The position numbers and the translations under genes were made by a program. The notes below the pieces were generated by a model. That model was not told where the DNA came from, searched no databases, and saw only the letters and a program-made list of their open reading frames with translations. From the NCBI RefSeq assembly GCF_000368865.1, contig NZ_KB849726.1:93408-157407 (forward strand): a stretch of 64,000 nt of DNA, read 5' to 3'. Positions 1-8,552 of the stretch are shown here, one piece after another. The stretch's first letter is position 1; every line of letters begins with the position of its first letter. Source of the DNA: Acinetobacter bouvetii DSM 14964 = CIP 107468 (GTDB lineage: Bacteria; Pseudomonadota; Gammaproteobacteria; Pseudomonadales; Moraxellaceae).

Positions 1-2
1 GT

Positions 3-533
3 GAAGGAGATTCAATCACAATTAAAGACTTCTTTAAAACTAATTCAGCCATTGAGAAATTTGCATTCTCGGATCAACTTATAACTTCTAAAGATTTTTT
101 AAAAGTTGGATTAGAGATAGTTGGTGGAAATGGAGTCGATTTACTACAAGGTAATGAAGGAAATGATATTTTAATAGGTAATGGTGGTAATGATACTTTA
201 AATGGTGGAGCTAGTTCTGATACTGTAATCTTTAAAATTCTTCAAGGTTTTGAAAGTGATATAACTGCTGGAAATGGAGTAGATACTTGGATAGATTTTA
301 ATTTAAACCAAGGTGATAAAATTGATGTATCAAATCTATTAATCGGTGAAGTTGATAAATTAAAATTAAACCAATTTATTTCATATGAAAAAAATGGAAC
401 TTCTATTACCTTAAGTCTAGATCGAGATGGAAATGGAACTGATTACCAAAGTAGTAAACTATTAGTCCTAAATAATCAATCCTCTATCAATAGCCTAGAT
501 GATTTGATTAAAGCCGATGCTTTTGTTATTTGA
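3..533 (+). CDS. 3' end of an RTX-type protein with type I secretion C-terminal domain (partial)
   Basis: The reading frame is open from the first bases of the window to a TGA at 531-533, so only the last 176 residues are seen. The visible part has glycine/aspartate-rich RTX nonapeptide repeats (GGNGVDLLQ, GNEGNDILI, GNGGNDTLN), which in this family bind calcium and fold as a beta roll after export. They are followed by a C-terminal region (WIDFNLNQGDKIDVSNLL, then a final DDLIKADAFVI) like the targeting domain recognised by type I secretion machinery. The protein is therefore probably secreted or a giant surface adhesin such as those of the Bap/Blp type. Its size and the rest of its domains lie outside the window. 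The stretch is AT-rich compared with the housekeeping genes further right. Confidence 0.75.
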   Translation, partial: EGDSITIKDFFKTNSAIEKFAFSDQLITSKDFLKVGLEIVGGNGVDLLQGNEGNDILIGNGGNDTLNGGASSDTVIFKILQGFESDITAGNGVDTWIDFNLNQGDKIDVSNLLIGEVDKLKLNQFISYEKNGTSITLSLDRDGNGTDYQSSKLLVLNNQSSINSLDDLIKADAFVI

Positions 534-550
534 TAATATATTTTAAATCG

Positions 551-580
551 AAAAATGAGGCTGTATAGCCTCATTTTTTA
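551..580 (+). terminator. Rho-independent terminator after the RTX gene
   Basis: An inverted repeat AATGAGGCT / AGCCTCATT with a 4-base loop is followed by a T-run, 18 bases after the stop codon of the RTX-type gene. The A-run on the left side makes it potentially bidirectional. Confidence 0.8.
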
Positions 581-807
581 TTTAGAAAAACATTTTATTC
601 AGTTAATTCCTTTTGAGGTAGTTTGAGTGGTGGAGTCACTTATGTCGTTGAATGATTTTTATATGTTAAAAAGAATTTCTAGTGGTTAGGTTAAAAGAAT
701 TATGTCTAGAAAGCTATTAGTTATCATGGCCCGTAAGTGTTAATATTATAGCTTATTTTATTGTTATTTATAAAAATAGAAACTTGTATTAGAGGATCAT
801 AGCTAAT

Positions 808-1101
808 ATGGATGAGGATTTTGATGAAAAGTTTCAATCAGCAATAGAAGCTGGCGAAAGTAATCTTCATGCTAAAGCACTGTTGAATAATTGGTGTGCA
901 CATGCTGAGGTTTCACGTTTTGGTGGTATAGGAATGATTGAAGCCTCTACAGGCCTACCAATTGGACATAGTGGAGTTCAATGTAAATTCTCTAAAGCGA
1001 ATTCATCTTATAGTTGGTTATTAGAAGACTCGATTTATGATTTTTATCAGAATAACTGTAAGAGTTGTGAAAAAAGAATTCCAGTAAATTTTCCAAATTG
1101 A
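808..1101 (+). pseudogene. Hypothetical protein, truncated by the IS3-family insertion
   Basis: This 97-residue frame starts at an ATG preceded by GAGG. It contains several cysteines (NWCAH, VQCKF, then a CKSCEKR pair) that could bind a metal. I do not recognise the family. The TGA stop at 1099-1101 consists of the first three bases of the insertion sequence's left inverted repeat (TGAATAGCC), so the reading frame is ended by the element. The original gene was very probably longer. No in-frame continuation was recognised on the other side of the element. The gene is AT-rich like its neighbours. Whether the truncated product is stable or functional cannot be judged. Confidence 0.6.
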
Positions 1102-1162
1102 ATAGCCCCCGATTTTGTAGACACCTTTTAGTTAGATAAAATGGCTAATTAACGAGGTGCTT

Positions 1163-1441
1163 ATGAGCAGTAAAAGATACCCTGAAGAATTCAAAATTGA
1201 AGCAGTAAAACAGGTCACAGAGAAAGGTCATAGTGTTGCTGATGTTGCTACACGCCTAGGAACTACCACACATAGTCTATATGCCTGGATAAAACGTTAT
1301 GATCCACAGCAACCTAGGACAATAGAGTTTAATGACCCAAGTGCAGAGTTAGCAAAGTTAAAAAAAGAGCTGCAAAGGGTTACAGAAGAAAGAGACATCT
1401 TAAAAAAGGCCGCGGTGTACTTCGCAAGCCAGTCCAAATGA
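1163..1441 (+). CDS. IS3-family transposase OrfA
   Basis: OrfA is 92 residues from the ATG at 1163, which has GAGG six bases upstream. A GTG at 1157 is in frame but less likely. The N-terminus (KRYPEEFKIEAVKQV) and VADVATRLG form the helix-turn-helix that binds the IS ends, and the C-terminal part (ELAKLKKELQRVTEERDIL) is a leucine-zipper-like coiled coil, as is usual for this family. A slippery heptamer A-AAA-AAG lies at 1402-1408 in the right phase for -1 frameshifting into orfB, which in IS3 elements makes the OrfAB fusion transposase. Confidence 0.9.
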   Translation: MSSKRYPEEFKIEAVKQVTEKGHSVADVATRLGTTTHSLYAWIKRYDPQQPRTIEFNDPSAELAKLKKELQRVTEERDILKKAAVYFASQSK

Positions 1442-2309
1442 GGTACGCCTTTATTCGGGACCATCAGCAGATATGGCCGATTCGTCGTTTATGTTCAACT
1501 TTGGATGTTCATCACAGTGGTTATTATTCCTGGCTAAAACAACCAGTCAGTAAAACTGCTAAGAAACGGCAACAGCTTGCAGGATTAATTAAACAGTTTT
1601 GGCTTGAATCTGGTGGAGTTTACGGTTATCGCAAGATTCACTGTGGCTTGAAAGATGTTGGTGAATCCTGTGGTATCAATCGGGTACATCGTCTCATGAA
1701 ACAGATGGTCTTAAATCACAGCGCGGTTATCGCAAACCCAGAACTCATGCTGGTACTCCTGCTGTCGTTGCTGTAAATATTTTGGACAGGCAATTTAATC
1801 CAACACAGCCTAACCAACTGTGGGTTACAGATATTACCTATATACGTACCCATGAAGGCTGGCTATATCTCGCAGTCGTGATTGACCTGTTTTCTCGTCT
1901 GGTTGTTGGGTGGTCTATGAAGTCCAGAATCACAACGGATTTAGTTTTGGATGCTTTATTAATGGCTTTGTGGCGGAGGAATCCAAAGAACAAAGTCCTG
2001 ATTCATTCTGACCAGGGCAGCCAATACACTAGTCATGAATGGCAGACATTTCTCAAGCATCATAATCTTGAAAGTAGTATGAGCAGACGAGGCAACTGTC
2101 ATGATAATGCTGTTGCTGAAAGCTTCTTTCAGCTGTTAAAGCGAGAACGTATCAAGAAAAAGATTTATGCGAACAGATCCGAGGCTAGAACCGATATCTT
2201 TGAATATATTAAGATGTTTTATAATTCAAAACGCAGACATGGTTCCAATGGTCAGCGTTCCCCATTAGATTATGAAAAAGCCCATCAAAAGATGGTCTTG
2301 TGTGTCTAA
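1438..2309 (+). pseudogene. IS3-family transposase OrfB, disrupted by a 1-base deletion
   Basis: OrfB starts with an ATG overlapping the orfA stop (ATGA). The N-terminal half contains the HTH_21-like region (YGYRKIH, CGINRVHRLMKQM) in one frame up to about 1707. From there the homologous reading continues in the next frame (GLKSQRGYRKPRTHAG) to the stop at 2309. The second half carries the DDE catalytic motifs: D in WVTDITY, D in IHSDQGSQY and E in NAVAESFF. The junction reads ATGGTCTT where ATGGGTCTT would restore the frame, so one G appears to be missing at about 1707-1708. It could be a real inactivating mutation or a sequencing error in the short G-run. Confidence 0.85.
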
Positions 2310-2488
2310 AATTTTGGTGGCTATTCATTTAACAATGCTATTGATTTGAGTTACAGAAAATTTTTGCTTCACATTGAGTTCCTAAACTATCGTTCAATCA
2401 TTATCCAAAATAAAAAATCAATAAACATATGGAGTTAAATAAGAATATCCTATTTTGGAATATTTATAATTGTAACTGATATTGAGCC

Positions 2489-2737
2489 ATGCGCTCAATA
2501 CACGATCCTAGGTATCAAGGCCTTATTAAGAAACTTATAGAACTCCGAGAGTCTAAACAAGTGACTCAGGTTGAACTTGCACGTCTTTTGAATAAGCCTC
2601 AATCTTATGTCTCTAAAGTTGAAATTTTGGAAAGACGACTTGATGTAATTGAATTAATGGATTGGTTGGGTGCTTTAAGTGCAGAATTTGATGAGTTAAA
2701 TCTTAAAGGAATTTTGGCTATTTCACCGAATGTATAA
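2489..2737 (+). CDS. Small XRE-family helix-turn-helix regulator
   Basis: This 82-residue protein is almost entirely a Cro/C1-type helix-turn-helix domain. LRESKQVTQVELARLL and the recognition helix region KPQSYVSKVE are followed by ERRLDVIEL, the usual hydrophobic closing helix. Such single-domain proteins bind operator DNA as dimers, often as autorepressors of phage, toxin or defence modules. It lies just beyond the IS element and converges tail-to-tail with the large NTPase gene, 19 bases apart. No strong ribosome-binding site is visible before the ATG. An operator target cannot be assigned from the sequence. Confidence 0.8.
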   Translation: MRSIHDPRYQGLIKKLIELRESKQVTQVELARLLNKPQSYVSKVEILERRLDVIELMDWLGALSAEFDELNLKGILAISPNV

Positions 2738-2747
2738 AATAGCCAAA
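2713..2747. terminator. Hairpin between the convergent XRE and NTPase genes
   Basis: A perfect 11-base stem (TTTGGCTATTT / AAATAGCCAAA) with a 13-base loop spans the end of the XRE gene and the intergenic gap. Flanking A/T tracts are short, so it is a plausible but not strong bidirectional terminator. Confidence 0.55.
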
Positions 2748-2756
2748 TTAAATTAA

Positions 2757-5700
2757 TTAGGATTTTGTTGTAAAAGTTATCGTAGATTTGGATTTTGTAC
2801 CAAGTAATGATTTTTTTTCATGGACTCTAACTCGATTAATATAGCCAATTTTTCTAAGTGCTTCTGTTAGATTTTCATTCATTTCACTATGACTTAACGT
2901 GTGATTTCCTGCTATAGAAATCAAGCTATAAGGTTCATCTAACATATTTAATAATATAGAAATATTGGAATGATCAAGATTGGAAACTTCTGGAATAAGA
3001 AATTTAACTCTGGTTTGTGTCGACAATGTTTTTGCAAAATAGTTGTTGATATATTCTATTGGAATATATTTTCCATTGGCTTTAAATATGTGATTAATTG
3101 TGCTTTGAACGTTTGATTCTTGATAAAAATTAATTCCAAGTTTTTCAACTATTATTAGTTTTTGTGCATCAGTAAATTCTGATGATTGAAGAAGTAATTC
3201 ATATTCGGGTTTTTCTAAAACTAGATCTTCAGTAAGCTCTGAACATTCTAAACTTAAATATTGGATTAGTAAGTCGCTCACATAATTAATAGATTTATGC
3301 CTTAATTTTTCAATATTTTCAGGAGTTAGTAAAAGCACTTTCACATTGATCAATATGGGAATTTTTGAGTTAGATAAACTTGATAGGTTGAGCGAAGGAT
3401 AATCGAACATTCTTGCGATACTTATCGCTTCGTAAGCAATTTCTGAAAATGAGTCAGATTCAAGAAGTGCTACTTCAAATTCTTTAGTAATATCTGGCAT
3501 ACTTTTGTTACTTTCAGTGTCTGAGATTTCTTGTTCTTTTAGCAATACATTATTTTCATTAATATAGTTAAAAATTACTTCATCCAAAGTGCAGTCATTA
3601 TATTGAAAATATGAAATCAAAGAATCCCAGCTAGGTTTTACTTTGTTCTTAGCTAAAATTGGTTTCCAGAATTGAGCTTTGCGAATATATGAAATTAAGT
3701 CAATTTGAACTTCATTGTTTTCAATTAACCATTCTTTATGAGAATTATCTAAATCTTCATTATTAATTAATTTGATGAAATTATCTGAGTTTTCACTTAG
3801 ATTTTCAGACGATGAAATATACACCTCTTCGAAGAAATGACTGATTGATTGGTCAACCTGAGTTTTCAAGTAGTCTGGCGCAAAGTCTTGTAAAACACCA
3901 TAAGGTTTTGAAGCAAAAATATTTTTGATTTCATCAATTTTTTGAACTTCATTATTTATACATATAATTTGTAATATCATTTTTTCATTAAATTCAAAAT
4001 ATTCATTTCTACATATTTCATTAAATATACTTACATCATTTTGGTTATTACAATCCAAATACTTGAATACTGGTTTAATCAGCTGTAGAAAGTTAAGAAT
4101 TTCTTGCTCAGTACTATAGGCATCTTTGATATATTCGATAAAATTACTTTTAGAAGACAGATAGTTTTTTAGAATGTTATCTTTGTTAAGTAAAGGAATA
4201 TTTTCTTTTTCTAAATTTTTCAATATCAGCAGAAGATAGCTTTCAATTTTTTCATCTGACATTGACGTATGAATATGTTCAAAGAAAGCTTGCCAGCTTT
4301 TAACTATTTGATTAATGAATAGGGATGAGTTTTTTTCTCTATCTATATATTCGAAAATAAACCGAATTGAACGTTTATCCTGATTTGATAATAACTCAAA
4401 TAAATTATTGTAATGATCTTTAAATTGAGTACTATTATTAAGTATAAAATCTACCAAGTTAAAATTAAGAATGCTTGTATGTGAGAATTGTCTAGGTTTT
4501 AAGTATTTATCTAACAGTTTGCCTATATTGGTTAAGGTTAAATCAAATTCTGAATTGATATGCTCTATTACACGATGTGCATAATCTCTTTCAGTAATAT
4601 TAATTACACTATCAATAAAGAATGAAATATAGTCAGGATATTGCTCATCTATGTAGCCTTCTCTAACTAAAAACTGTAGTAAAGGAGGATGCTTTTTTGA
4701 GTCAAATGGATTTTCAATATCTGCGACTGTAAGTATTTCACTTAGTGTACTTTGACTAAGCTGATTCCTAGTGCTAATTAACTTTTGCTTATGTTTTAAT
4801 ATTTTTTTTCGATTTATTTCTAACTTATCGTTTACTCTATTTTCTCTTTCTAAATATGTGAAATTACTGTGAGTGATTGTCTCAATAGCTTTAAATGAAA
4901 ATTTAATTTCTTCAGCATTGCTTATACTTATGCTGGCGTAATCGATATAATTAGTTGACTCTTCAAGTTTAACTTTCCATTCAATATTATTGGATTCAAC
5001 TAATTTATAAAAATTTTCATCTATGGTGAGTTGGTTGTAATCAATATGTTGACTATCTACATAAAGTTGTATTGATGTTGAAGCAGTCTGCATAAAGTGA
5101 CGATTATGTACGTTTGTAATAATTGGAAATCTTTTGAAAATTTCATAAATATATAGTTTTCTTAATTCTTCTACTGTTTGGAGCTTTTCTACTTCAGATA
5201 AATTAATTTTATTCTCAATTTCATTTAACTCTTGATTAATTGATACTAATAATTCAGAAATTATATTCTTTTTGTAAGTCTTAAAAATTTCATATATTTC
5301 TCCTTTATTTGAATGTAAATTTGCAAATTCAGCAGGGTAGTAGTTTTTATAAATTATTAAAGCTAATAATTTGTTTTTATTGAGATTTGGATTGTTAAGT
5401 TTTTTCACATAAAGTTGAAACTCATTGAAAATATTTGTTACGAGTCTCATATCATCAAAATAAAGTGAGACTTGATGTAAGAAAATATCTTCTATTTCAT
5501 CATGTAGTTGACTATTATTTTCTTTGTTTATGTAATTTTTTCGAATCAAGTCATAAGCATTTGTTGGGTTTATGACAGGAATAATCGGGATAATGAAATC
5601 GAAAAACTTAGAGCGATCTTTATCTTTGAACATGTTGTCTCTAATAGCATATAAAAATACTATAGGACGGTTTACTTGTTTTGAATTGTTGATGAGAGTA

Positions 5701-6536
5701 TTAAGTTCTCTTAGTCGAATGAAAATTTCTGAATTTTCAAAACGATCTAAATCTTCAATTATGATAATATTGAAATCTGTTCTTTCAAAAAAATATAAAA
5801 TCTCATCTAAATGTTTATTTAATACGGATTCTGTTTTATCATTATTTAATGTTATTTCGGTATCTTGGAATTTTAACTTTAGTTCCTTAAGCTTCTCAAT
5901 ATATTTTACACCTGTAAATAACCCAACTATGCAATATGATAATAGTAATAATGATAATGTTATCTGTATTAACAATTTTTCACTAATAAATATGCCAAGT
6001 TTATTAATAAAAATACTTTTTGGAAAAAATACAAAAATTGTTAGAAAAGCCCAAAGCATAATAAAAAGTGTATTGGCTAGTAGCTCTCTAGGTTTAACAG
6101 TCACAATTCGCTTTAGTCGTGAGCGTGGTAATGTTTTTTGATCTACAGAATAAAATAGTTGTTGTAATATACTTTTTTCTATGGCTTCGATTTCAATTTC
6201 TTTATTATTAGTACCTTCAATTTCTAAATGATCTTTAAATGTTGCTAATGATATGTTTAAGTACTTCCAATTTGGATTTTGTGTTTGAAAGGTAAGTAAT
6301 ACGCTACTTTTTCCTGATCCATATGGTCCAGTTATGGCAATGTTGCTAATTTTATCTTGTAATAATGCAAATTTTAGCATGTCAGAATAAGCATTATCTT
6401 CGTCAGCATTAGCAATAGGGGTTAAAGATAAATATTGCTGTGTAGAAATTGTTTGAGGAGTGGATATTATTTCTTTAATTTTAGTGTGAGTTACCTTAAT
6501 TTCATTCCAAATTTTATGGAGTTTATCTTTTGACAT
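2757..6536 (-). CDS. YobI/KAP-like membrane-associated P-loop NTPase (1259 aa)
   Basis: This very large, AT-rich gene encodes a P-loop NTPase. A Walker A motif (GPYGSGKSS) lies at about residues 70-78. Two membrane-spanning stretches follow at about 153-172 and 188-210, then a Walker B with DExx-like acidic residues (IIIIEDLDRF) at about 257-266 and YAIRDNMF just after. The insertion of transmembrane helices between Walker A and Walker B is typical of KAP NTPases, and the N-terminal SLTPIANADED motif is what I recall for YobI-like ATPases. The remaining roughly 850 residues are helical, with no catalytic domain that I recognise. KAP-type NTPases are often found in phage-defence loci. Here the partners are a truncated gene, an IS and an XRE regulator. 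A defence role is inference only. Confidence 0.75.
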   Translation of the reverse strand: MSKDKLHKIWNEIKVTHTKIKEIISTPQTISTQQYLSLTPIANADEDNAYSDMLKFALLQDKISNIAITGPYGSGKSSVLLTFQTQNPNWKYLNISLATFKDHLEIEGTNNKEIEIEAIEKSILQQLFYSVDQKTLPRSRLKRIVTVKPRELLANTLFIMLWAFLTIFVFFPKSIFINKLGIFISEKLLIQITLSLLLLSYCIVGLFTGVKYIEKLKELKLKFQDTEITLNNDKTESVLNKHLDEILYFFERTDFNIIIIEDLDRFENSEIFIRLRELNTLINNSKQVNRPIVFLYAIRDNMFKDKDRSKFFDFIIPIIPVINPTNAYDLIRKNYINKENNSQLHDEIEDIFLHQVSLYFDDMRLVTNIFNEFQLYVKKLNNPNLNKNKLLALIIYKNYYPAEFANLHSNKGEIYEIFKTYKKNIISELLVSINQELNEIENKINLSEVEKLQTVEELRKLYIYEIFKRFPIITNVHNRHFMQTASTSIQLYVDSQHIDYNQLTIDENFYKLVESNNIEWKVKLEESTNYIDYASISISNAEEIKFSFKAIETITHSNFTYLERENRVNDKLEINRKKILKHKQKLISTRNQLSQSTLSEILTVADIENPFDSKKHPPLLQFLVREGYIDEQYPDYISFFIDSVINITERDYAHRVIEHINSEFDLTLTNIGKLLDKYLKPRQFSHTSILNFNLVDFILNNSTQFKDHYNNLFELLSNQDKRSIRFIFEYIDREKNSSLFINQIVKSWQAFFEHIHTSMSDEKIESYLLLILKNLEKENIPLLNKDNILKNYLSSKSNFIEYIKDAYSTEQEILNFLQLIKPVFKYLDCNNQNDVSIFNEICRNEYFEFNEKMILQIICINNEVQKIDEIKNIFASKPYGVLQDFAPDYLKTQVDQSISHFFEEVYISSSENLSENSDNFIKLINNEDLDNSHKEWLIENNEVQIDLISYIRKAQFWKPILAKNKVKPSWDSLISYFQYNDCTLDEVIFNYINENNVLLKEQEISDTESNKSMPDITKEFEVALLESDSFSEIAYEAISIARMFDYPSLNLSSLSNSKIPILINVKVLLLTPENIEKLRHKSINYVSDLLIQYLSLECSELTEDLVLEKPEYELLLQSSEFTDAQKLIIVEKLGINFYQESNVQSTINHIFKANGKYIPIEYINNYFAKTLSTQTRVKFLIPEVSNLDHSNISILLNMLDEPYSLISIAGNHTLSHSEMNENLTEALRKIGYINRVRVHEKKSLLGTKSKSTITFTTKS

Positions 6537-6754
6537 TGAAATATTTTCTCAAATAATAGTATATTTTAAAGTTGTATGTATTTTATCCATTTATTTTCTT
6601 TGTATCTAGCTGTAATTTATTGTTTTTATAAGTGTTTTATATTTGGTTTCTATTTTTAAATAGAAACGGGCTATTAAGATTAGTTTGTTTTTAAAAACTC
6701 GTCTATTTGGTTGTATCACGTAAATATTTAGAAACTGAAATTTAGGTTATACAA
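6537..6754. other. AT-rich intergenic region upstream of the large NTPase gene
   Basis: This stretch must hold the promoter of the minus-strand NTPase gene. It is AT-rich with runs of T and A, but I could not single out a convincing -35/-10 pair or operator. No small gene is evident. Confidence 0.4.
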
Positions 6755-6785
6755 GAAAAAATAGAGCCTTTAGGCTCTATTTTTT
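6755..6785. terminator. Bidirectional Rho-independent terminator downstream of nrdB
   Basis: The inverted repeat AAAAAATAGAGCC / GGCTCTATTTTTT with a TTTA loop has an A-run on one side and a T-run on the other. It lies about 65 bases past the nrdB stop on the minus strand and could end nrdB transcription. Confidence 0.8.
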
Positions 6786-6786
6786 A

Positions 6787-6830
6787 TCAATGACAATTTA
6801 TGTGTCGCTCAATGACATTTTATGTGTCGC
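6787..6830. repeat. Tandem 22-bp direct repeat next to nrdB
   Basis: Two adjacent 22-bp units (6787-6808 and 6809-6830) differ at one base. Each contains TGACAWTTTATGTGTCGC. They sit between the AT-rich accessory block and the nrdB gene. Tandem repeats with TGACA/TGTCG cores are seen at the ends of transposons with Mu/Tn7-type or IS21-type transposases, so this may be the remnant of an element end. No transposase is nearby. Confidence 0.7.
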
Positions 6831-6849
6831 GTGACGCTGAAGTGATTTC

Positions 6850-8133
6850 CTACCAGCTCAACGCGCCGCCAGTCTGATAATCTGTTACGCGAGTTTCGAA
6901 GAAGTTCTTCTCTTTGCGCAAGTCCATCATTTCTGACATCCACTGGAATGGGTTGTTCACGCCAGCAAATTGTTCCGGCAGGCCCAGCTGAGCCAAGCGG
7001 CGGTTACAGATGAATTTCAAGTATTCTTCCATCATGGCTGCGTTCATGCCCAATACGCCGCGCGGCATAGTATCGCGTGCGTATTCAATTTCCAGCATGG
7101 TCCCTTCAAGAATCATTTGAATGATTTCTTGCTGGAATTCAGCCGTCCATAAACCTGGGTTTTCGATTTTGATCTGGTTGATCATGTCGATACCGAAGTT
7201 CAAGTGCATCGACTCATCACGTAAAATGTACTGGAACTGCTCAGCAACACCATTCATTTTGTTGCGGCGGCCCATCGACAAAATTTGGCTGAAACCGCAG
7301 TAGAAGAAGATGCCTTCAAGCACGCAGTAGAACGCGATCAAGTTGCGAAGCAGGATTTGGTCGTTTTCAGGTGTGCCGGTTTGGAAAGTAGGATCGCTTA
7401 AAGACTGCGTATACTTCAAGCCCCACGCCGCTTTGCGCGCAACACTTGGTACTTCACGGTACATGTTGAAGACTTCGCCTTCATCCATACCCAAAGATTC
7501 GATGCAGTACTGGTAAGCATGCGTATGAATTGCTTCTTCAAATGCTTGACGCAAGATGTACTGGCGGCATTCTGGGTTGGTGATGTGGCGGTAAATGGCC
7601 AAGACCAAGTTGTTTGCAACCAAAGAATCCGCAGTCGAGAAGAAACCCAGTGAACGCATAACAATAGTACGCTCATCTTCAGTTAAGCCGTTTTCAGACT
7701 TCCAAAGCGCGATGTCATGGTTCATGTTGACTTCTTGCGGCATCCAGTGGTTTGCGCATCCGTCAAGATATTTCTGCCAAGCCCATTCGTATTTGAACGG
7801 CACCAGCTGATTTAAGTCAGCGCGGCAGTTGATCATTGCTTTGTCGTCAACCTGTACACGCTGTGCGCCCATTTCCAGCTCTTCCAAGCCCGGTGCGGCA
7901 TCCAGCTGTTCTAAGGCAGCAGATGCTCTTTCCATTGAATTGGTTGGATTTGATCCGCGACTTCCAGCGGTTCGAGCGGGTTGTGCAGCTGCCAGATTCG
8001 GCGATGATTGCTGTGCATCAGATACCACTTGCGAATCAACCGTTTTTTTCGGCTCGACGGGCGCAGGCTGGTGAGCTTGTGCAGCTTGTTTCGGTTCATC
8101 ATCTTCGAAATCGTCCCAACTTAGGATAGACAT
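6850..8133 (-). CDS. nrdB: Ribonucleoside-diphosphate reductase class Ia, beta subunit
   Basis: NrdB carries the diiron-tyrosyl radical cofactor that NrdA uses to reduce ribonucleoside diphosphates to deoxyribonucleotides. The ferritin-like core has the expected iron ligands: the first acidic ligand in the region before [15 protein letters not shown] (Glu and His), a Glu in [12 protein letters not shown], and the EXXH-like DESMHLNFG. At 427 residues it is longer than the E. coli protein because of an N-terminal extension of roughly 100 residues rich in Pro, Ala, Gln and Ser, beginning [14 protein letters not shown]. The C-terminus (GGALSW) is the tail that would dock with NrdA. It follows nrdA and a small membrane protein gene on the same strand, with about 145 bases of its own upstream region. 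Confidence 0.97.
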   Translation of the reverse strand: MSILSWDDFEDDEPKQAAQAHQPAPVEPKKTVDSQVVSDAQQSSPNLAAAQPARTAGSRGSNPTNSMERASAALEQLDAAPGLEELEMGAQRVQVDDKAMINCRADLNQLVPFKYEWAWQKYLDGCANHWMPQEVNMNHDIALWKSENGLTEDERTIVMRSLGFFSTADSLVANNLVLAIYRHITNPECRQYILRQAFEEAIHTHAYQYCIESLGMDEGEVFNMYREVPSVARKAAWGLKYTQSLSDPTFQTGTPENDQILLRNLIAFYCVLEGIFFYCGFSQILSMGRRNKMNGVAEQFQYILRDESMHLNFGIDMINQIKIENPGLWTAEFQQEIIQMILEGTMLEIEYARDTMPRGVLGMNAAMMEEYLKFICNRRLAQLGLPEQFAGVNNPFQWMSEMMDLRKEKNFFETRVTDYQTGGALSW

Positions 8134-8277
8134 AACAGTTCTCTCTTCGTTGCTTTATATCTTTTATGAGACATCCAGCTGTTGAAGCTAAGACATCCTA
8201 CTATACGCTCATTCTGTGTAAGCAAAATTAAGTTTTGCCGATGGATGCTCTAATTTTATGCGGAAGAGCAAATATCC

Positions 8278-8412
8278 TCACGACTTATTTTGATTACGCT
8301 GCTGTTCCCGTATTTTGACCCATGCATAAGTCAACGGTACGTAAAAACAAACAATAAAGGAAACCACCAAGGCAACAAGTCCTAACAAGTAGTTATGGGT
8401 CATATGCGGCAT
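8278..8412 (-). CDS. 44-residue single-pass membrane protein between nrdA and nrdB
   Basis: This short gene encodes 44 residues (MPHMTHNYLLGLVALVVSF at the start, QQRNQNKS at the end) and starts at an ATG preceded by AAAGGA at a good distance. The middle, about residues 8-32, is one hydrophobic helix (LLGLVALVVSFIVCFYVPLTY), followed by a basic tail. It lies in the gap between nrdA and nrdB on the same strand. A palindromic repeat separates it from nrdA. The function is unknown. The good ribosome-binding site and the clean membrane helix make it likely to be a real gene. Confidence 0.65.
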   Translation of the reverse strand: MPHMTHNYLLGLVALVVSFIVCFYVPLTYAWVKIREQQRNQNKS

Positions 8413-8442
8413 GGTGGGGTCCTTTATTTATTTTTAATTTTT

Positions 8443-8540
8443 AAATCTCCCCAAACCCCTCTTTAAAAAAGAGGGGCTTCCTTGAATCCAAAAGGGTTTT
8501 AGGAAGTCTCCCTTTAAAAAGGGGGATTTAGGGGGATTAA
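8443..8540. repeat. Dispersed palindromic repeat, paired inverted copies (locus 1)
   Basis: Two inverted copies of a C/G-rich motif face each other: AATCTCCCCAAACCCCTC with the hairpin CCCCTCTTTAAAAAAGAGGGG on the left, and CTCCCTTTAAAAAGGGGGAT followed by TAGGGGGATT on the right. The same arrangement occurs at 34337-34434, and a single hairpin at 49994-50011. It resembles REP/BIME-type intergenic elements. Confidence 0.75.
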
Positions 8541-8552
8541 AAACCTGTCAGT

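Larger units (their letters stand above)
1099..2327 (+). mobile_element. IS3-family insertion sequence, transposase frameshifted
   Basis: The element is 1229 bp. Its ends are imperfect inverted repeats: the left begins TGAATAGCCCCCGATTTTG and the right, read in reverse, begins TGAATAGCCACCAAAATTTT, both then reaching TAGACAC. Inside are orfA (helix-turn-helix) and orfB (DDE integrase), overlapping with orfB in the -1 frame, which is the IS3 family arrangement. No target-site duplication is visible: the 3-4 bases on the left (AAAT) differ from those on the right (TTAA). A single-base deletion breaks orfB, so this copy is probably not autonomous. Confidence 0.9.

Noticed and set aside
5572..6141. 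189-codon plus-strand frame inside the large NTPase gene
   Set aside because: It is antisense to an ORF with clear Walker A and B motifs, lacks a ribosome-binding site and shows only the composition expected of an AT-rich shadow.
6787..6830. CRISPR array
   Set aside because: Only two units directly adjoining, with no spacers and no cas genes.
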